Shown: in pieces, positions 4,611-7,559 of the stretch
How the letters are laid out: every line of letters begins with the position of its first letter
How positions within the stretch are numbered: the stretch's first letter is position 1
Source: Bacteroidetes bacterium UBA7688
GTDB taxonomy: Bacteria > Bacteroidota > Bacteroidia > Chitinophagales > Chitinophagaceae
Direction of reading: 5' to 3'
Assembly (NCBI GenBank): GCA_002482815.1
Contig: DLGS01000020.1
Coordinates: forward strand, 1-7,559
Length of the DNA: 7,559 bases
Notes under the pieces: model-generated
Told to the model about the DNA's origin: nothing
Seen by the model: only the letters and a program-made list of their open reading frames with translations
Database searches by the model: none
Program-made: the position numbers and the translations under genes

Positions 4611-6960
4611 GAAATCTATCCAAGACGTTTTGAAAAAAATGAAAATGTTAAGTCCGAAAACTGTGAAAAAAATGAACGCTTACGCCAGATTGATTTTAAT
4701 ATTTTGCTGCATAATTTCTTCTGTAAATGCCATGGCACAAGGCGAGCCTATTGGACAGTGGCGCTCCCATTTGCCCTACAACAACGTGGTGTCCGCAGCT
4801 ACGGATGGTAATAAATTATTTGTTGCAGGGAAGTCAAGTTTTTTTTCTTACGACATTTCCAGGGATGAAATCCAGACTTATTCAAAAGTGAATGGTATGG
4901 CTGATGTCGAACTGTCATACATCGCTTACGATAATGTAACACAGATGACAGTTCTGGCTTATACAAATAGTAATATCGATCTTTTTAAAGACGAGACTTT
5001 TTATAATATTCCTGAATTGAAATTGCGTTCCATTTCGGGTAATAAAAGTATTTATAATATTTTTATTGATGAAGGGCTTGCTTATCTCAGCACAGGGGTT
5101 GGTGTTTTGGTTATTAATCTTCAGAAAAAGGAAATTAAAGAGAACTATGTGTTTTCTAAAAACAAAAATAATTACGCCGTGAAATCAATGTCCGGCAATG
5201 GTAGTTTTCTATACGCTGCGACAGATATTGGTTTATACCGAACAACCAAAACCAACCCCAACATTCAGGCTACTGCGACATGGAAGTTAATAGACAGTTC
5301 CAGGAAATATGTGAATACAACCCTGGCTTTAAACAAAACTTTTCTGGCTACCATAGATTCTGTTTTTGTTTTGGAAAACGATACACCGGTTTTTGTTTAC
5401 AGACTGGATAGCAGTATTATATACCATATAGATCCTGTGGAAAATGGTTTGTGCATCTCAACTTTCAGTAGCTATAAATTTTCCGGAGAAATCTTTACAC
5501 TGGATAAAAATTATAAGCAAGTTGATTCATTAGAAAGTGCAAGACCTTTAATGACCACCCAAACTCTAGATAAGAGAGTCTGGATTTCAGACCTCAGTTG
5601 GGGATTAAGGTGTAAAGACAATTCAATCATACCAAATGGTCCAAATAATATCGGTTGCTATGATATTGTTGCGGATAATGGCAATTTGTATGTCGCACAT
5701 GGCGCTTATGATGATCGTTGGAATATACGTTTAAACCCGAGTGGCTTTTCAACATTTGAGGAAAATAAATGGAAAGGTTATGATGTATATACACTGCCTG
5801 AATTTGTCCGCCTCCGTGATGCAGTAAGGTTAGCAAAAGACCCGGTAGACAATTCGCTTTATATTGCTTCTCTTACAGATGGATTATATCATTTGAAATC
5901 TGATAAAACCGGAGAAAATTTAAGGGAAACAGTGTTCGAACAAAACATTCTGGATCCTACAACCTATCGTATTAGCGGTGTGGCATTTGATCAGGGAAAC
6001 AACCTTTGGGTAACACAGAACAATGCACCGAATGAACTGATGGCCAGGTCATCAAAAGATGGCAACTGGTATAAATTTTCATTGCCGGCAACGCGCCCAA
6101 GACCTTATTGGGAAAATGGTGCAGCCGGATTGATCATCGATAATTACAACCAAAAGTGGTTTTTTTCTCCTGCTGGTGGTGGGGTATTGGTATATAATGA
6201 CCACAATACCCTTGAAAATCCGAGTGACGATACCTACACCAAGTTGCTGATAGGGAAAGGTTATGGAAATTTACCGGATAATTTTGTTCAATGCCTGGCC
6301 AGTGATAAGAAAGGTGCCATCTGGATCGGGACATCTAACGGTATCGGTATCGTTAATTGCCCTGAAAATATTACAGAGCCGGGAAACAGCTGTGAGACGG
6401 AAATACGTGTGGTTCAGTATGACCAGTTTGCAGGACAATTATTTGCCGGCGAAAGTGTAAACTCTATTGCAGTGGATGGTGCAAACAGGAAATGGATAGG
6501 TACCGGAAATGGTGTGTGGCTGATTTCTGAAGATGCAAATAAAATAATTACACGTTTTACAAAGGACAACAGCCCGCTTCCATCCAATAATATGCAAAAG
6601 ATTGCCGTGGATCCCAAGACCGGAGATGTGTATTTTGGCACAGACAAAGGTATGGTCAGCTATCGCGGTACCTCTACAAATGGTGATGAAGCCAATAAAG
6701 ATGTTTTGATTTTCCCTAATCCCGTAAAAGGAGATTACAATGGAACAATTGCAATCAAGGGATTGGTAGAAAATGCAGATGTGCGGATTACAGACGTTTC
6801 AGGTCAATTGATTTATCGAACAAAAGCATTGGGTGGACAAGCCGTTTGGAATGGTACAGATTATACCGGGCGCAGGCCGCAAACCGGGGTCTTCCTTGTC
6901 TTTTCCAGCAATAGCTTGGGTACGGAAACTTATGTGGGAAAAATGGTTTTTATCAAGTAA
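4600..6960 (+). CDS. porZ: T9SS attachment-complex protein PorZ (beta-propeller, C-terminal sorting domain)
   Basis: This is a secreted protein of up to 786 aa. An N-terminal signal peptide has hydrophobic core LILIFCCIISSVNA (31-44) and likely cleavage after AMA at 46. The mature protein opens with IGQWRSHLPYNNVVSAATDG, followed by blade-like repeats. Late blades are clear: AIWIGTSNGIGIVN (about 570), KWIGTGNGVWLIS (about 630) and VYFGTDKGMVSY (about 677). Residues 701-786 form a T9SS type A sorting domain, from VLIFPNPVKGDYNG to GKMVFIK. This layout and the length near 780 aa match PorZ, which works with PorU, PorV and PorQ at the cell surface to attach T9SS cargo to anionic lipopolysaccharide. 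The start is uncertain: ATG 4600 overlaps purN, but 4639, 4645 or 4672 give a more normal signal peptide. A generic propeller protein with a sorting domain is the alternative. Confidence 0.88.
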   Translation: MNNKKSIQDVLKKMKMLSPKTVKKMNAYARLILIFCCIISSVNAMAQGEPIGQWRSHLPYNNVVSAATDGNKLFVAGKSSFFSYDISRDEIQTYSKVNGMADVELSYIAYDNVTQMTVLAYTNSNIDLFKDETFYNIPELKLRSISGNKSIYNIFIDEGLAYLSTGVGVLVINLQKKEIKENYVFSKNKNNYAVKSMSGNGSFLYAATDIGLYRTTKTNPNIQATATWKLIDSSRKYVNTTLALNKTFLATIDSVFVLENDTPVFVYRLDSSIIYHIDPVENGLCISTFSSYKFSGEIFTLDKNYKQVDSLESARPLMTTQTLDKRVWISDLSWGLRCKDNSIIPNGPNNIGCYDIVADNGNLYVAHGAYDDRWNIRLNPSGFSTFEENKWKGYDVYTLPEFVRLRDAVRLAKDPVDNSLYIASLTDGLYHLKSDKTGENLRETVFEQNILDPTTYRISGVAFDQGNNLWVTQNNAPNELMARSSKDGNWYKFSLPATRPRPYWENGAAGLIIDNYNQKWFFSPAGGGVLVYNDHNTLENPSDDTYTKLLIGKGYGNLPDNFVQCLASDKKGAIWIGTSNGIGIVNCPENITEPGNSCETEIRVVQYDQFAGQLFAGESVNSIAVDGANRKWIGTGNGVWLISEDANKIITRFTKDNSPLPSNNMQKIAVDPKTGDVYFGTDKGMVSYRGTSTNGDEANKDVLIFPNPVKGDYNGTIAIKGLVENADVRITDVSGQLIYRTKALGGQAVWNGTDYTGRRPQTGVFLVFSSNSLGTETYVGKMVFIK

Positions 6961-6963
6961 TAC

Positions 6964-7559
6964 ATGCTCTGCAAAACCAAAGGAATTGTATTGCGGTCTG
7001 TAAAATATGGGGAAACAAGCCTAATACTGAGCGTATTTACAGAAGTAGCCGGACTTCAGTCTTATATGGTAAAAGGTGTGAGGAGTGATAAGGCAAAAAC
7101 CCGGCGCGCAGGATTGCTGCAGGTCGGGTCATTGTTGGATATTGTGGCAGAACATAAACCCGGCAGACAATTGCAGCATATCCGAGAGTTTCAACCCGCT
7201 TATCTTTATCAAAGTCTTCAGGAAGAAATTATCAAGAACAGTATTGCTGTTTTTTCAGTTGAACTTTTATCCCGCTTTCTTCCGCAGGAGGAAATTATGG
7301 AGGACTTGTTTCATTTCGTATATGATTATTTTTTGACTCTGGACACCGGAGCGCTCAATCAGGTGAGCAATTTTCCGGTTTATTTTATCATGCAGTGCGG
7401 ACGGTTTTTTGGTTACAATATTTCCGGGACTTACACTGCTGAAACGCCTTATCTCAACGCTGCTGAAGGTGGTTTTTCTGCTGTGCTGCCGGCAAGTAGC
7501 TCTGTTGTAACTGCGGAAGATATGATTGGATTGGAAGAGCTTTTGAGGATTGAGCAACT
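6964..7559 (+). CDS. recO: DNA repair protein RecO, N-terminal part (cut by window edge)
   Basis: The frame is open from ATG 6964 to the window end, giving 198 codons of a protein usually near 240 aa. It starts MLCKTKGIVLRSVKYGETSL, the OB-fold opening of RecO, followed by ILSVFTEVAGLQSYMVKGVR and the KTRRAGLLQVGSLLDIV stretch (about 47-65). A largely helical part (ELLSRFLPQEE, about 100-110, onward) follows. RecO acts in the cytosol with RecR and RecF to load RecA onto SSB-coated single-stranded DNA and to anneal complementary strands in gap repair. The ATG lies 3 bases after the porZ stop, so it is almost certainly co-transcribed and perhaps translationally coupled with porZ. The zinc-binding or C-terminal features cannot be assessed because the end is missing. 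Confidence 0.93.
   Translation, partial: MLCKTKGIVLRSVKYGETSLILSVFTEVAGLQSYMVKGVRSDKAKTRRAGLLQVGSLLDIVAEHKPGRQLQHIREFQPAYLYQSLQEEIIKNSIAVFSVELLSRFLPQEEIMEDLFHFVYDYFLTLDTGALNQVSNFPVYFIMQCGRFFGYNISGTYTAETPYLNAAEGGFSAVLPASSSVVTAEDMIGLEELLRIEQ

Noticed and set aside
7267..7557. 96-codon minus-strand ORF at the right edge
   Set aside because: It lies entirely antisense to recO, whose frame is well supported.

Overview
The window comes from a member of the Bacteroidota, probably of the Chitinophagaceae or a near relative; the family is inferred from overall protein character only. The phylum call rests on several points. It carries PorZ, a component of the type IX secretion system (T9SS) found only in this phylum, with a C-terminal T9SS sorting domain. 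It has TAnnTTTG-type -7 promoter boxes, and start codons preceded by A-rich leaders rather than Shine-Dalgarno sites. ClpP has the long N-terminal extension I associate with this phylum, and there is a tandem rhomboid pair with a short C-terminal tail module. Base composition looks moderately AT-rich throughout, and no gene stands out as foreign. There are no mobile elements, CRISPR arrays, tRNAs or rRNAs.

Left part (1-1268): the start of an NADP-dependent isocitrate dehydrogenase gene runs leftward off the edge. Next is a 58-codon ORF on the plus strand followed by two hairpins, the second a good intrinsic terminator. Then comes a very small leftward transcription unit: a -7 box, a leader of about 80 nt, a 19-residue leucine-rich peptide ORF and a strong terminator. 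A stretch of about 380 bases without a convincing gene leads to the clpP terminator.

Middle (1269-3839, all minus strand): two rhomboid-family membrane proteins are transcribed towards clpP. The promoter-proximal one has the full Ser/His catalytic apparatus. The second has lost the serine (Gln), the catalytic histidine (Asn) and another conserved histidine (Glu), so it reads as a pseudoprotease. ClpP itself is intact, with a Ser-His-Asp triad and its own hairpin terminator.

Right part (4026-7559, plus strand): purN (purine synthesis), porZ (T9SS attachment complex) and recO (recombinational repair, cut by the window edge) are packed with an 11-base overlap and a 3-base gap, so they are very probably one operon of functionally unrelated genes.

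Most of the window is conserved housekeeping DNA. The items that deserve a second look are the degenerate rhomboid beside its active partner and the 19-residue hydrophobic peptide gene with its own promoter and terminator. The small ORF with paired 3' hairpins comes next. None of these amounts to a demonstrated new system.
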